A DNA stretch of 64,000 nt from Streptococcus mitis (GTDB taxonomy: Bacteria > Bacillota > Bacilli > Lactobacillales > Streptococcaceae). Location: contig NZ_CP012646.1 of the NCBI RefSeq assembly GCF_001281025.1, positions 587,001 through 651,000 on the forward strand, in the 5' to 3' direction. The notes beneath the pieces are model-generated. The model had not been told where the DNA came from. It did not search any database and saw nothing but the letters and a program-made list of their open reading frames with translations. Positions within the stretch are counted from its first letter, which is position 1. The number at the start of each line of letters is the position of its first letter. The position numbers and the translations under genes were made by a program. This document shows positions 1 through 8,542 of the stretch, in pieces.

Positions 1-416
<416 letters not shown>

Positions 417-433
417 AAACTATAATCAGAAGA

Positions 434-473
434 AAAACAAGGAAAAAATGTAACTAGTTTTTACCTTGTTTTT
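434..473 (+). terminator. Rho-independent terminator after proS
   Basis: The arms AAAACAAGG..AAAAA and TTTTT.CCTTGTTTT pair around an 8-10 nt loop and run into a T-rich tract. A TATAAT at 478-483 follows directly and is the likely -10 of the next gene; its -35 is weak. Confidence 0.7.
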
Positions 474-514
474 TCTATATAATGGGAAAAATGAGTAGAT
501 AAAGAGGTAAATGT

Positions 515-1894
515 ATGCTAAGATTTCCAAAGGATTTTGTCTGGGGATCCTCTACTTCTGGACCACAAACAGAAGGACGTGTAGCTGGTGACGGTAAGGG
601 AGATAATCTATGGGATTATTGGTACCAAGTGGAGCCAAATCGTTATTATAATGGGATTGGTCCAGATAAAACATCAACCTTTTATGAAAACTGGGAAAAG
701 GATATTGAGCTACTGTTAGAAACTGGTCACACGGCCTTTCGGACTTCTATTCAGTGGTCACGGATTTTTCCACAAGGGCGTGGGGAAGTCAATCCTCAAG
801 GTGTAGACTTTTACCGTAAGGTTTTTGAGGCTATTAAGGCCAAAGGGATTCGTCTTTTAGTGAATCTTTATCATTTTGATTTGCCTTTTGCCCTTCAAGA
901 GGATGGTGATGGTTGGGAAAATAAGGCGACTGTCTCAGCCTATGAAGACTATGCTCGTTTTTGTTTTGAGACTTATGGAGATTTAGTGGATCAATGGATT
1001 ACCTTTAACGAGCCAATCGTTCCAGTAGAATTTGGCTATTTTTACGATGCCCATTATCCACATAAGGTGGATGCAGAGGCAGCCGTTAAAGTAGCTTATC
1101 ATACACAATTGGCTAGCAGTCGGACGGTTAAGGCTTGTCATGAACTCTTGCCTGATTCCAAGATTGGGATTGTCCTCAACTTGACACCGGCTTATCCACG
1201 TAGCCAGCATCCTGCTGATGTCAAGGCAGCTCGTATTGCGGACCTCTTTCAGGCCCAATCTTTCTTAGATCCGTCCGTTTTGGGTACTTATCCACAGGAG
1301 TTAGTAGAAATCTTGCATGAATACGGTCTCTTGCCTGATGCTACAGAGGAGGAGTTGGATCTTATTCGTGACAATACGGTGGACTTCCTTGGTGTCAACT
1401 ACTATCAACCTTTGCGTGTTATGGCACCTCGATTTGCTAAGCATCCAGAGAGTCCACTCTTGCCAGAACATTTTTACGAGCCTTATGTGATGCCTGGACG
1501 TAAAATCAATCCTCATCGTGGCTGGGAGATTTATGAGCAAGGGATTTATGACATTGCCCAAAATATCAAGGAAAATTATGGCAATATTGAGTGGATGTTG
1601 ACAGAGAATGGTATGGGTGTTGAAGGGGAAGAAAAATTCCGTCAAGATGGAATGATTCAAGATGATTACCGTATTGACTTTGTAAAAGGTCATCTTCGTG
1701 AACTTCACCGTGCTATTGAAGATGGAGCCAACTGTAAAGGATACTTAATCTGGACCTTTATTGACTGTTGGTCATGGCTCAATAGTTATAAAAATCGCTA
1801 TGGCTTGGTCGAATTAGACTTGGAAACGCAAGAACGTCGTCTGAAGAAATCAGGGCACTGGTTCAAGGAATTAAGCGATAATAATGGATTTTAA
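515..1894 (+). CDS. GH1 family 6-phospho-beta-glucosidase / glycosidase
   Basis: Cytoplasmic retaining glycosidase of family GH1, 459 aa, full length for the family. The acid/base glutamate lies in TFNEP (E166) and the nucleophile in LTENG (E364); the N-terminal FVWGSSTSGPQTEG and WSRIFP motifs are also typical. Family members in streptococci usually hydrolyse phosphorylated beta-glucosides delivered by a PTS, but no PTS gene lies next to it, so the exact substrate is uncertain. It is monocistronic: a terminator stands on each side, and a TATAAT (478-483) and GAGGT Shine-Dalgarno precede the ATG. Confidence 0.85.
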   Translation: MLRFPKDFVWGSSTSGPQTEGRVAGDGKGDNLWDYWYQVEPNRYYNGIGPDKTSTFYENWEKDIELLLETGHTAFRTSIQWSRIFPQGRGEVNPQGVDFYRKVFEAIKAKGIRLLVNLYHFDLPFALQEDGDGWENKATVSAYEDYARFCFETYGDLVDQWITFNEPIVPVEFGYFYDAHYPHKVDAEAAVKVAYHTQLASSRTVKACHELLPDSKIGIVLNLTPAYPRSQHPADVKAARIADLFQAQSFLDPSVLGTYPQELVEILHEYGLLPDATEEELDLIRDNTVDFLGVNYYQPLRVMAPRFAKHPESPLLPEHFYEPYVMPGRKINPHRGWEIYEQGIYDIAQNIKENYGNIEWMLTENGMGVEGEEKFRQDGMIQDDYRIDFVKGHLRELHRAIEDGANCKGYLIWTFIDCWSWLNSYKNRYGLVELDLETQERRLKKSGHWFKELSDNNGF

Positions 1895-1898
1895 AAAG

Positions 1899-1935
1899 GA
1901 CTCTGACTGATTATCCTAATTGGTCAGAGTCTTTT
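1899..1935 (+). terminator. Terminator after the GH1 gene
   Basis: GACTCTGACTGA (1899-1910) pairs with TGGTCAGAGTC (1921-1931), loop of about 10 nt, followed by TTTT. Confidence 0.85.
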
Positions 1936-1949
1936 GCTTACAGGAGAGT

Positions 1950-2050
1950 AATTTGAACTATACCAATTTTTACTCTTGACAAGTGAAAGAAACAAGTATA
2001 TACTGTTTTTGCTGATTCTATAAAAGAGGAATTAGACTATACCAATTTTA
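1950..2050 (+). promoter_or_regulatory. glmS promoter flanked by two NagR-like operators
   Basis: A near-consensus promoter reads TTGACA (1976-1981), 17 nt, TATACT (1999-2004). A 14-nt direct repeat, ACTATACCAATTTT, lies on each side: 1957-1970 just upstream of the -35, and 2036-2049 downstream of the -10. Each copy sits between AATT arms. The reverse complement, AATTGGTATAGT, resembles the dre site of GntR-family NagR, which controls amino-sugar genes including glmS in streptococci. The geometry is seen directly; NagR as the ligand-responsive factor is inference from that similarity. Confidence 0.6.
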
Positions 2051-2085
2051 AGGAGAAAGCACAGCTGGTCTGTGTCGTATATACT

Positions 2086-3894
2086 ATGTGTGGAATTGTT
2101 GGTGTTGTTGGAAACACAAATGCAACTGATATTTTGATTCAAGGGCTTGAAAAGCTCGAATACCGTGGCTATGATTCTGCGGGAATTTTTGTCCTAGGTG
2201 GTGCTGAAAATCACCTAGTCAAGGCTGTAGGTCGTATCGCAGAATTGTCTGCTAAAACAGCTGGTGTTGAGGGAACAACTGGTATCGGACATACTCGTTG
2301 GGCAACTCATGGGAAACCAACGGAAGATAATGCTCACCCACACCGCTCTGAGACAGAACGTTTTGTTTTGGTGCACAATGGGGTGATTGAGAACTACCTT
2401 GAAATCAAGGAAGAATACCTTGCAGGTCACCACTTCAAAGGGCAAACAGATACGGAAATAGCCGTTCACTTGATTGGAAAATTTGCGGAAGAAGAAGGTC
2501 TCTCAGTTCTTGAAGCCTTCAAAAAAGCTCTTCATATCATACGTGGTTCTTATGCTTTTGCCTTGGTTGACTCACAAGATCCTGAAGTCATCTACGTAGC
2601 TAAAAATAAATCACCACTTTTGATTGGTCTTGGAGAAGGCTATAACATGGTCTGCTCAGATGCTATGGCTATGATTCGTGAGACCAACCAATACATGGAA
2701 ATTCATGACCAAGAGTTGGTAATCGTCAAGGCGGATAGCGTGGAAGTTCAAGACTATGAAGGTAATAGTCGTGAGCGTGCTAGCTACACTGCTGAGCTAG
2801 ACTTATCTGATATCGGTAAGGGAACTTATCCTTACTACATGCTCAAGGAAATTGATGAGCAACCAACTGTTATGCGTAAACTCATCCAAGCCTACACAGA
2901 TGAGGCTGGTCAAGTAGTGGTAGATCCTGCTATCATCCAGGCCGTTCAAGAGGCAGACCGTATTTACATCCTTGCAGCTGGAACATCTTACCACGCAGGA
3001 TTTGCTTCTAAGAAGATGCTGGAAGAATTGACAGATACACCAGTTGAACTTGGAATCTCATCTGAGTGGGGCTACGGTATGCCACTTCTCAGCAAGAAAC
3101 CACTCTTCATCTTTATCAGCCAGTCTGGTGAAACAGCGGATAGTCGTCAGGTTTTGGTTAAGGCTAATGAAATGGGAATCCCAAGCTTGACAGTAACAAA
3201 CGTACCAGGTTCAACTCTTTCACGTGAAGCCAACCATACCATGCTCCTTCATGCAGGTCCTGAAATTGCCGTGGCATCAACAAAGGCCTATACAGCGCAA
3301 ATCGCAGTCCTTGCCTTCCTTGCAAAAGCAGTAGGAGAAGCAAATGGCAATGCCAAAGCGCAAGCCTTTGATTTGGTTCATGAATTGTCAATTGTAGCTC
3401 AGTCTATCGAATCAACTCTTTCAGAGAAAGAAACCATTGAAGCCAAGGTTCGTGAGCTACTTGAAACAACTCGTAACGCCTTTTACATCGGACGTGGTCA
3501 AGATTACTACGTAGCCATGGAAGCAAGCCTTAAACTCAAAGAGATTTCTTATATCCAGTGTGAAGGCTTTGCGGCAGGAGAACTCAAGCACGGAACTATT
3601 GCCTTGATTGAAGAAGGAACGCCTGTCTTGGCTCTCTTGTCAGATCCAGTCCTTGCCAACCACACTCGTGGAAATATCCAAGAGGTGGCAGCCCGTGGTG
3701 CCAAAGTCCTCACTATCGCAGAAGAAAATGTTGCTAAAGAGACAGACGATATCGTCCTTACGACCGTACACCCTTACCTCTCACCAATTTCAATGGTTGT
3801 GCCAACGCAATTAGTCGCTTACTTTGCAACACTCCACCGTGGCCTCGATGTGGATAAACCACGTAATCTTGCTAAGTCAGTAACGGTAGAATAA
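2086..3894 (+). CDS. glmS: Glutamine--fructose-6-phosphate aminotransferase (isomerizing)
   Basis: First step of hexosamine synthesis: fructose-6-P plus glutamine gives glucosamine-6-P, feeding UDP-GlcNAc for cell wall. It has 602 aa, normal length. Met-Cys at the start provides the N-terminal nucleophile Cys of the glutaminase (Ntn) domain, which fixes the [12 protein letters not shown] and the HNGVIENY region are glutaminase motifs; two SIS sugar-isomerase domains follow (AAGTSYHA and SQSGETADS in the first, [21 protein letters not shown] in the second); the C terminus [12 protein letters not shown] carries the isomerase Lys. The Shine-Dalgarno AAGGAG is 30 nt from the ATG, with a small hairpin between them (2059-2075). 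A terminator follows. Confidence 0.97.
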   Translation: MCGIVGVVGNTNATDILIQGLEKLEYRGYDSAGIFVLGGAENHLVKAVGRIAELSAKTAGVEGTTGIGHTRWATHGKPTEDNAHPHRSETERFVLVHNGVIENYLEIKEEYLAGHHFKGQTDTEIAVHLIGKFAEEEGLSVLEAFKKALHIIRGSYAFALVDSQDPEVIYVAKNKSPLLIGLGEGYNMVCSDAMAMIRETNQYMEIHDQELVIVKADSVEVQDYEGNSRERASYTAELDLSDIGKGTYPYYMLKEIDEQPTVMRKLIQAYTDEAGQVVVDPAIIQAVQEADRIYILAAGTSYHAGFASKKMLEELTDTPVELGISSEWGYGMPLLSKKPLFIFISQSGETADSRQVLVKANEMGIPSLTVTNVPGSTLSREANHTMLLHAGPEIAVASTKAYTAQIAVLAFLAKAVGEANGNAKAQAFDLVHELSIVAQSIESTLSEKETIEAKVRELLETTRNAFYIGRGQDYYVAMEASLKLKEISYIQCEGFAAGELKHGTIALIEEGTPVLALLSDPVLANHTRGNIQEVAARGAKVLTIAEENVAKETDDIVLTTVHPYLSPISMVVPTQLVAYFATLHRGLDVDKPRNLAKSVTVE

Positions 3895-3897
3895 GCT

Positions 3898-3926
3898 AAA
3901 AAAGTCTAGTTATCTAGGCTTTTTCT
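3898..3926 (+). terminator. Terminator after glmS
   Basis: AAAAAGTCTAG pairs with CTAGGCTTTTT around a TTAT loop, giving a U-run in the transcript. Confidence 0.85.
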
Positions 3927-3964
3927 TGTGAGCAAATTGGTTGCTTGTACTCAAGATTCGTGTT

Positions 3965-4081
3965 ATACTCTTCGAAAATCAAATTCAAACCACGTCAGCT
4001 TCCATCTGCAACCTCAAAACACTGTTTTGAGCAGCCTGCGGCTAGCTTCCTAGTTTGCTCTTTGATTTTCATTGAGTGTTA
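3965..4081 (+). repeat. BOX element 1 (A-B-C, boxA shortened)
   Basis: Starts with ATACTCTTCGAAAATC and ends with GATTTTCATTGAGTGTTA, the two ends of pneumococcal BOX elements. The boxA part stops after CACGTCAGC and lacks the GCCTTGCCGTA segment. A partial boxB (CAACCTCAAAACACTGTTTTGAGC, a strong hairpin) and a complete boxC (CCTGCGGCTAGCTTCC..) follow. It fills the gap between glmS and the flavin oxidoreductase gene. Confidence 0.85.
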
Positions 4082-4128
4082 GAATAATTTGTCAAAATGA
4101 AGGACCGAAATAGACAAGGAGAATTACT

Positions 4129-5178
4129 GTGGTAGAATTGGGAATTTCAACATTTGGGGAAACAACGGAGCTTGAAGGGACTGGACAGACTTACAGTCAT
4201 GCCGAACGCATTCGCCAGTTGCTGGCAGAGATTGAACTGGCTGACAAGGTTGGTTTGGATGTGTATGGGATTGGTGAGCACCATCGAGCGGATTTTGCGA
4301 TATCTGCTCCAGAGATTGTTCTGGCAGCTGGGGCAGTCAATACCAAGAAAATCCGTTTGACCAGTGCAGTCAGCATTCTCTCGAGCATGGATCCGATTCG
4401 TTTGTTCCAACAGTATGCCACTATTGATGCTTTGTCAAATGGACGTGCGGAGATTATGGCCGGAAGGGGTTCTTTCACGGAATCTTTTCCCTTGTTTGGC
4501 TATGATTTGAAAGACTACGAAGCTCTTTTTGATGAGAAATTAGACTTGCTTCAATTAGTCAATGAAAAGACAAAACTAGATTGGCAAGGTCGATTGACCC
4601 AAACAATCTCTGGCAAAGAAGTTTATCCTCGTCCAGTTCAGGACAAATTGCCCTTGTGGATAGCGACAGGTGGTCATGTCGAATCAACTGTGAAGATTGC
4701 TCAGGCTGGTCTACCGATTGTTTATGCTATTATTGGTGGCAATCCGCGTTATTTTAAAAAGTTGATTCAGGCTTATCGTGAGATTGGGAGCGAAGCGGGC
4801 TATGCCAGTCAGGAACTAAAGGTTGGAGCTCATTCTTGGGGATGGATTGCTGAGGATGGCAAGCAGGCGGTGAAATATTATTTCCATCCGACCAAGCAAG
4901 TGGTGGATGCTATTTCTAAAGATCGTCCGCACTGGCAGGAATTGCGTTATGAGCAATATTTGGAGCAAGTTGGGCCAAATGGTGCTATGTTTGTGGGCAA
5001 TCCAGATCAGGTGGCCGAAAAATTGATTCGTATGATTGAAGACTTAGGTTTGGACCGCTTCATGCTCCATCTACCGCTTGGTTCCATGCCCCATGACCAG
5101 GTTCTGAGAGCTATTGAACTATTCGGAATGCAAGTGGCACCCAAAGTACGGGAATACTTTGCCATGAAAGAGGCTTAA
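4129..5178 (+). CDS. LLM-class flavin-dependent oxidoreductase (luciferase-like)
   Basis: 349-aa member of the bacterial luciferase-like monooxygenase family, predicted soluble TIM barrel using reduced flavin. The N-terminal half has GEHHRADFA (residues 49-57) and GRAEIMAGRGSF (about 105-116), both typical of the group. The substrate cannot be told from sequence. Start is GTG with AAGGAG eight bases upstream. As I recall, the same gene follows glmS and precedes the pullulanase gene in pneumococcus; here 5.5 kb of extra operon separates it from the pullulanase gene. Confidence 0.85.
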   Translation: MVELGISTFGETTELEGTGQTYSHAERIRQLLAEIELADKVGLDVYGIGEHHRADFAISAPEIVLAAGAVNTKKIRLTSAVSILSSMDPIRLFQQYATIDALSNGRAEIMAGRGSFTESFPLFGYDLKDYEALFDEKLDLLQLVNEKTKLDWQGRLTQTISGKEVYPRPVQDKLPLWIATGGHVESTVKIAQAGLPIVYAIIGGNPRYFKKLIQAYREIGSEAGYASQELKVGAHSWGWIAEDGKQAVKYYFHPTKQVVDAISKDRPHWQELRYEQYLEQVGPNGAMFVGNPDQVAEKLIRMIEDLGLDRFMLHLPLGSMPHDQVLRAIELFGMQVAPKVREYFAMKEA

Positions 5179-5248
5179 TAAAAAATCCTAATCAGGCTGA
5201 TAAAAAATCTATATAACAACTATTTTAAAAAAGCAATAAACAAAAAAG

Positions 5249-5294
5249 AATCTCTGAAAAGCTAGTAAAATCAAGCTTTCCAGAGATTTTTTCG
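5249..5294 (+). terminator. Terminator after the flavin oxidoreductase
   Basis: AATCTCTG.AAAGCT (5249-5263) pairs with AGCTTTC.CAGAGATT (5274-5288), followed by TTTTTT. Confidence 0.85.
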
Positions 5295-5296
5295 TT

Positions 5297-5317
5297 ATTG
5301 ATATAAACAATATCAAT
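5297..5317. promoter_or_regulatory. Perfect 8-bp inverted repeat upstream of the UroD-like operon
   Basis: ATTGATAT and ATATCAAT form a perfect palindrome around AAACA, 50 bp before the first translated codon. I see no convincing -35/-10 pair nearby (TATATT at 5335-5340 has no good -35), so the operon may need an activator, and this palindrome is the obvious candidate site. It is not followed by a T-run, so it is unlikely to be a terminator. Confidence 0.4.
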
Positions 5318-5366
5318 CAAGTCGATAGTCAATATATATTGGGAAAAGGTCAAAAGGAGTGGTAAG

Positions 5367-5408
5367 ATGGTTTCAATCCAAATGGGAGGAGTAAAGTATG
5401 ACAAGTAA
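5367..5408 (+). CDS. Possible 13-codon leader peptide
   Basis: ATG at 5367 has a strong AAGGAG (5354-5359) seven bases upstream and encodes MVSIQMGGVKYDK before TAA at 5406. It ends eleven bases inside the first operon gene (ATG 5398), so translation of the two could be coupled; a second GGAGG (5385-5390 region) serves the downstream gene. No similarity recognised; it could also be chance. Confidence 0.3.
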   Translation: MVSIQMGGVKYDK

Positions 5409-6402
5409 AAGAGAACTAGTTTTTAGAGCCATCCGAGGAGAAGAAGTGGAACGGGTTCCTGTTGGCTTTTGGTTCCATTTTGTAACGCTGGAGGAAAAAG
5501 GACAAGGTTTAAATAATCCACGCATCTTTCAAAAAAGTGTAGAGGGACATCGGAAGTACGTTGATAGAATTCATCCTGATTTTGTCAAAATAATGAGTGA
5601 CGGTTTTTTCATTTATCCAAGTAATGTCTATAGTCCTTCTGTTACAAGTATTCAGGAGTTGGCTTCTATTGAGTCAATTGATGAAAATCATCCTTGGATT
5701 CAGCAACAAGTAGAAGTAGTACAAGCCATTCGAGCAACCTTCACTGAGGAGATTGCTTCATTCTACAATATCTTTTCTCCGATTTCCTACCTGAAACGGT
5801 GGTTTCGTACAGAAACTTCTAGAGGTGATAAGGAGGTTGCTGATCTATTACTTGAAAATCCAGAGCTATTCAGGGAGATTTTAGATGTAATAGCTGAGGA
5901 TATCGCTATCCTAACCAAGGCAATCATTCAGGATGGTGGAGCAGATGGGATTTACCTCAGTACACAAGAAATTCAGGATCAACGCATCACAGCAGAATTG
6001 TATCAAACCTATATTGAGCCAAGCAACATAAAGGTTTTAGAAGCTGCCAATCAGGCAGGTGGGGTCAATATCCTGCATATCTGCGGTTTCCAAGGTGCCA
6101 GTAACGATGTGACTATTTTCAAAGATTATCCGGCCCAGGTTTTCAACTGGGCAACCCACCATGAAGCAGTCAATTTGCCTCAAGGTCAGGAGCTATTTCA
6201 TGGTAAAGCGGTCCTGGGTGGTTTTGAAAATGGGAAGCAGAGCCTGCTTTATGGAGGTAGCAAGGCTGAACTACAAGAGGAAACCAAACGCTTGTTAGCT
6301 GAGGCTGGAAGTAGAGGAGTTCTTCTTGGAGCGGATTGCACAGTTCCAGATGACTTTGAATTAGAAAGATTGGACTGGATTCGTCAGGCTGCTGTTTTAT
6401 AA
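5398..6402 (+). CDS. UroD-superfamily protein, putative zinc methyltransferase (copy 1)
   Basis: 334 aa, one uroporphyrinogen-decarboxylase-fold domain. It has the ERVPVGFWFHF start seen in methyltransferase-type UroD proteins, not the Arg-rich substrate motif of haem-pathway UroD. A conserved H-x-C ... C set (HIC at 227-229, GADC with C314) matches the zinc thiolate site of the MtaA/CmuA methylcobamide methyltransferases. Streptococci make no haem, and the window holds no corrinoid protein or other tetrapyrrole gene, so decarboxylation of uroporphyrinogen is unlikely. It is the first gene of an operon with a close paralogue and an amino-acid-type ABC importer; methyl or C1 transfer from an imported compound is my inference. 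Databases may call it HemE. Confidence 0.7.
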   Translation: MTSKRELVFRAIRGEEVERVPVGFWFHFVTLEEKGQGLNNPRIFQKSVEGHRKYVDRIHPDFVKIMSDGFFIYPSNVYSPSVTSIQELASIESIDENHPWIQQQVEVVQAIRATFTEEIASFYNIFSPISYLKRWFRTETSRGDKEVADLLLENPELFREILDVIAEDIAILTKAIIQDGGADGIYLSTQEIQDQRITAELYQTYIEPSNIKVLEAANQAGGVNILHICGFQGASNDVTIFKDYPAQVFNWATHHEAVNLPQGQELFHGKAVLGGFENGKQSLLYGGSKAELQEETKRLLAEAGSRGVLLGADCTVPDDFELERLDWIRQAAVL

Positions 6403-6414
6403 TAGGAGGACCTT

Positions 6415-6618
6415 ATGAAAAGAAAAAAGTGGCTATTGGTAGGGACGGCCCTCGGCTTTGTCATCTTACTTGCGATCAGTCTTACAAAGGGACTTGCTTG
6501 TAAGGAAGGGCCAAGATGTCATGGAATTCAGGATTTTCAGAAGGGAAGTCTTCCCTTTATTCAAACCAATGATATTGCCAGTGTTTTATTAGTCGAAAAA
6601 GAAAGAAATGGAGAATAG
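6415..6618 (+). CDS. Small membrane-anchored protein between the two UroD-like genes
   Basis: 67 aa, not recognised. It has a basic start (MKRKK), one hydrophobic segment (residues ~6-24) and a short outer part with two cysteines (CKEGPRC). The residues before the first Cys (GLAC) are a poor lipobox, because -3 is Gly. AGGAGG precedes the ATG by five bases, and the stop is two bases before the next gene's ATG, so it is surely co-translated with the operon. It might assist the transporter, whose binding protein lacks a lipid anchor, but this is a guess. Confidence 0.65.
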   Translation: MKRKKWLLVGTALGFVILLAISLTKGLACKEGPRCHGIQDFQKGSLPFIQTNDIASVLLVEKERNGE

Positions 6619-6620
6619 AG

Positions 6621-7619
6621 ATGTCAGAAAAAAGAGAATGGGTTTTAAAAGCATTTAGAGGAGAAGTGGTTGACCGTGTACCTGTAGGTTTTTGGCACCA
6701 CTTTACATCAGAAGAGGAATGGTTAAAGGGATTTTCAAATCCAGTGATTATTGAAAAGAATATACAAGGTCACAAACGTTTTATCCGTGACCTACATCCA
6801 GACTTTATCAAGTTGATGAGTGATGGCTATTTTGCTTATCCAAATCCAGTTATTGCCAAAGGAAAGTCACTCCAAGAGTTGGCAGAGATTGAACCTCTGG
6901 GTGAAGATCATCCGTGGATTAGAGAGCAGGTAGAATTAGTGAAGAAGATTAAGCAGGAGTTTACGGAAGATATTGTTGCCATTTACAATATATTTGCGCC
7001 TGTGACCTACCTCAAATGGTTACTTGGAGAAGTGTCTGGCGGAGATGATCTCATTGCAGATTTCTTAGTTCAAGATTCTCAGAAATTGAAAAAAGTACTT
7101 GATGTAATTGCGCAAGATATCGCTAGCTTGAGTCAAGCTATTATTAAAGATGCAGGAGCAGACGGTATCTATCTCAGTGTGCAAAGTATTCAGGATGCGC
7201 GTGTTTCTGTTGAAGACTATCAGGAGATTATTGCGCCGAGTGAACTGACTGTTTTAAATGCAGCTAAGTCGGTTGGTGGGGTAAATATCCTTCATATCTG
7301 TGGCTATGAAGGAGCTCGAAACGATATTCATATCTTTGCCGACTATCCAGCTCATGTTTTTAACTGGGCAGTTGGTCCAGAAGGAATTAGCCTAAAAGAA
7401 GGTCGTGAGATTTTCAAGGGTCGTGCTGTTCTGGGAGGATTTGAAAATGGTAAAGATGGCCTTCTCTATCGAGGCAGTAAGGAAGAAATTCAAGCTGAAA
7501 CCAAACGCTTGATAGAAGAAACAGGTAAAGATGGCCTCATACTTGGGGCAGATTGTACCATTCCGAGCGATATTGCAGTTGAGCGTATCCAGTGGGTGAG
7601 AGAAGCATTAGCTAAATAA
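6621..7619 (+). CDS. UroD-superfamily protein, putative zinc methyltransferase (copy 2)
   Basis: 332 aa, clearly homologous along its whole length to the protein at 5398-6402 (shared RVPVGFW, HPDF.K.MSDG, VNILHICG, AVLGGFENGK, LGADCT.P). The H-x-C...C set is at H225, C227 and C312. The two look like products of tandem duplication that have since diverged and could form a heterodimer or act on two related substrates. The gene is followed eleven bases later by the ABC-transporter binding protein, so enzyme and importer are one transcription unit. As for copy 1, a role in haem synthesis is unlikely and the real substrate is unknown. Confidence 0.7.
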   Translation: MSEKREWVLKAFRGEVVDRVPVGFWHHFTSEEEWLKGFSNPVIIEKNIQGHKRFIRDLHPDFIKLMSDGYFAYPNPVIAKGKSLQELAEIEPLGEDHPWIREQVELVKKIKQEFTEDIVAIYNIFAPVTYLKWLLGEVSGGDDLIADFLVQDSQKLKKVLDVIAQDIASLSQAIIKDAGADGIYLSVQSIQDARVSVEDYQEIIAPSELTVLNAAKSVGGVNILHICGYEGARNDIHIFADYPAHVFNWAVGPEGISLKEGREIFKGRAVLGGFENGKDGLLYRGSKEEIQAETKRLIEETGKDGLILGADCTIPSDIAVERIQWVREALAK

Positions 7620-7630
7620 AGGAGAAGAAT

Positions 7631-8509
7631 ATGAGTAAGAAAACATGGATTATTGGTGGAGTTGCAGTTGTGGCAGTTCTTGGAGCAACGATTGTTGGTA
7701 GAACTTTGGCGGGAGCATCTGCTAAAGGTGCAGATGCAGCTTCGTCTGGACAAGTAACAACTTTAAAAGTTGCCCATACTCAAAACTATGTCCCTTATGA
7801 TTTTATTGACGAAAAAGGGGGATCAGATGGTTATGAAGTCGCTGTTTTAAAGGCGGTTGATGAGAAATTAGCAGATTATAAATTTGAGTATACTGGAACT
7901 AGTGATGATGATCTCTTGATTGGACTTGAGTCTGGCAAGTACGATATTGGAACTAAAGGTGCTTGGTATACAGATGAACGGGCTAAGAAATTCATTATTC
8001 CATCTGAGCCAGTAGGAGCCAGCATTATTGGTTTTACTGTCAGAAAAGAAGATGAAGCCAAATACAAGAATATTGATGATTTCGCCAAAAACAAAGGAAA
8101 ATTAGTACCCATCTCTCCTCAAAATGCCCAGTGGAATGTTATCAATAGCTATAATGACAAGCATAAAGATACATCAATTGAGTTGACAGCTGCTGAATCC
8201 TTCAAAGTGGCAGATGCTTATGCTTGGGTTTTAGAAGGACGTTATGATGCTTTCTTTGACATCAAGTTGTCTTTTGAAAAAGCAGTGACAGCAGAGGATG
8301 GTTCTTACCACCAATATGCGGACAAACTTAGCTGGTTCCCTTATAAAGGAATCCCAACCTATCCATTGATTCACCGTGATGAAAAGGGCGAGAAGTTTGC
8401 TAAAGAGTATGAAAAAGCTATTAAAGAATTAAAAGAAGACGGCACTCTAGCTAAACTTTCTCAAAAATACTTTAAAGAAGATGTCTTTAGTTACGTTGAT
8501 AAAGATTAG
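7631..8509 (+). CDS. ABC transporter substrate-binding protein, polar amino-acid type
   Basis: 292 aa, SBP family 3 (periplasmic-binding-protein type II): TLKVAHTQNYVPYDFIDEKGGSDGYEV-like start, then GYEVAVLKAVDEK, LIGLESGKYDIGTKGAWYTDERAK, and GTLAKLSQKYF at the end. The N terminus is a hydrophobic segment (about residues 6-27) followed by AGASAKG. There is no lipobox and in fact no Cys in the protein, which is unusual for a Gram-positive binding protein; it may stay tethered by the uncleaved segment. It belongs with the two permeases and ATPase that follow. The ligand cannot be read from sequence. Confidence 0.85.
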   Translation: MSKKTWIIGGVAVVAVLGATIVGRTLAGASAKGADAASSGQVTTLKVAHTQNYVPYDFIDEKGGSDGYEVAVLKAVDEKLADYKFEYTGTSDDDLLIGLESGKYDIGTKGAWYTDERAKKFIIPSEPVGASIIGFTVRKEDEAKYKNIDDFAKNKGKLVPISPQNAQWNVINSYNDKHKDTSIELTAAESFKVADAYAWVLEGRYDAFFDIKLSFEKAVTAEDGSYHQYADKLSWFPYKGIPTYPLIHRDEKGEKFAKEYEKAIKELKEDGTLAKLSQKYFKEDVFSYVDKD

Positions 8510-8542
8510 ATAAGCAAGCAGGCATGTTAGAAAGAGGTTTAC

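Noticed and set aside
3965..4081. RUP element instead of BOX
   Set aside because: The internal GCCTTGCCGTA / CTACGGCAAGGCGACG segment of the other copies is boxA, and unit lengths fit BOX modules A, B and C, so BOX is the correct name.
6490..6502. Lipobox in the 67-aa protein (GLAC)
   Set aside because: Position -3 is Gly and -2 Leu, outside the usual consensus; a lipid anchor cannot be claimed.
5398..7619. Haem-pathway uroporphyrinogen decarboxylase (hemE) for the two UroD-like genes
   Set aside because: The Arg-rich N-terminal substrate motif of UroD is absent, a zinc-type H-x-C...C set is present, and no other tetrapyrrole gene is in sight.
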